A stretch of 64,000 nucleotides of DNA. It comes from JANNUT01 sp046331425. Its GTDB lineage: Bacteria > Acidobacteriota > Polarisedimenticolia > J045. Under the pieces are notes generated by a model. It saw only the letters and a list, made by a program, of their open reading frames with translations, was not told the DNA's origin and did no database searches. Below are positions 63,635-64,000 of the stretch, one piece after another. Location: positions 1 to 64,000 of the forward strand of contig JAXLQU010000022.1 of assembly GCA_046331425.1 (NCBI GenBank), read 5' to 3'. The position numbers were made by a program, and so were the translations under genes. Position 1 is the first letter of the stretch, and every line of letters begins with the position of its first letter.

Positions 63635-64000
63635 TCACTCGACTCGCTTGGCCAAGCGCTTCATCCACTTGCGAAGTAGCGGGTGCGCGCCGGGGAGCGT
63701 GTCGGCGAGTGTCGCGATATCGGAACCCAGACCGGCGAATACAGCTCGACTGGCGAATGAACCGCGTTCGTTGGAGATCTCCCTCACCAACTCACCCAAA
63801 GCAGTCGATGCGCTCGCTTCGTCGTAATCGCGTCTGTAGGGGTTTCCGTCGTCGGCGCAGGCGCGGTCCCAATCGGCGCGCATTCGGTCCAGCAACAAGG
63901 CGCGCCCCTCGGCGATGTCGCGGCGTGCGGGTTGGCGCGCGCGGGCGAGTTCAATCATGTAGGTGACGAGATCGAGGTTGGAGAGATCGGTCGAGGCCGG
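63635..64000 (-). CDS. Unknown protein, 5' part beyond window
   Basis: The minus-strand frame is open from the right edge (STDLSNLDLVTYMIELARAR) to a stop at 63635; about 121 residues are visible. The sequence is helical and charged (DIAEGRALLLDRMRADWDRA, ELVREISNERGSFASRAVF) and ends KWMKRLAKRVE. No family was recognised. An internal Met at 63958 is not a likely start because the frame continues upstream in protein-like sequence. Confidence 0.55.
   Translation of the reverse strand, partial: PASTDLSNLDLVTYMIELARARQPARRDIAEGRALLLDRMRADWDRACADDGNPYRRDYDEASASTALGELVREISNERGSFASRAVFAGLGSDIATLADTLPGAHPLLRKWMKRLAKRVE

Noticed and set aside
1..64000. CRISPR array or prophage
   Set aside because: No regularly spaced identical repeats, cas genes, integrase or phage structural genes were seen.

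Overview
The window is a 64 kb, GC-rich (low-to-mid 60s percent by eye) bacterial chromosome segment. Gene content points to a Gram-negative proteobacterium, most likely a gammaproteobacterium near the Xanthomonadales/Rhodanobacteraceae. The clues are an ECF sigma factor next to a TPR-CHAT protein, beta-helix surface proteins, DUF3617 and DUF2959 proteins, a DUF222-type HNH protein and a Tat-exported [NiFe] hydrogenase. This placement is inferred from gene content only. I saw no rRNA, tRNA, CRISPR array, integrase or intact insertion sequence.

Layout. 1-2233: 5' part of a large secreted beta-helix/adhesin-like protein, running off the left edge. 2546-7051: ECF sigma factor, membrane anti-sigma-like protein and a periplasmic TPR-CHAT protein. 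7069-11647: small membrane protein, TPR protein, TonB C-terminal domain, rhodanese and an FAD oxidoreductase. 12062-24737: a continuous, mostly overlapping [NiFe] hydrogenase locus. It holds two maturation proteases, small and large subunits, cytochrome b, a cytochrome c, HypF, C, D and E, an enoyl-CoA-hydratase-like protein, HypA, HypB and a His-rich nickel transporter. Several of these genes carry single-base frameshifts that look like base-calling errors. 24873-28049 (minus strand): membrane spermidine-synthase-like TPR protein. 28792-32517: large Reg_prop sensor kinase (frameshifted) and a NarL-type regulator. 32690-39317: a copper/redox group with a galactose-oxidase-like protein facing an operon of haloperoxidase, DUF3617, SCO and a cytochrome c/substrate-binding fusion. 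39943-42231: AsnA and asparaginase, convergent around a terminator.

42499-47738 (minus strand) is the most interesting part: a compact RiPP (ribosomally made, modified peptide) locus. A previously unlisted 50-codon precursor gene, with a good promoter and ribosome-binding site, carries a Glu/Leu-rich leader, a Gly-Gly and a Cys/Ser/Thr-packed core. After a hairpin come two paralogous LanB C-domain (elimination/pyridine-synthase family) proteins, a split LanB glutamylation protein and a methyltransferase, all translationally coupled. No LanC cyclase, YcaO, transporter or protease is present, so the product class is open.

47970-64000: HNH endonuclease-like protein, Tat-exported epimerase, a VWA protein with a TMTC-like GT-C/TPR membrane protein, an exported toxin-like protein with a CdiI-like partner, DUF2959, a PurD-like ATP-grasp, an HprK-like kinase, a PDZ protein, and a GT2 glycosyltransferase followed by a second GT-C/TPR protein. 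A partial unknown gene runs off the right edge.
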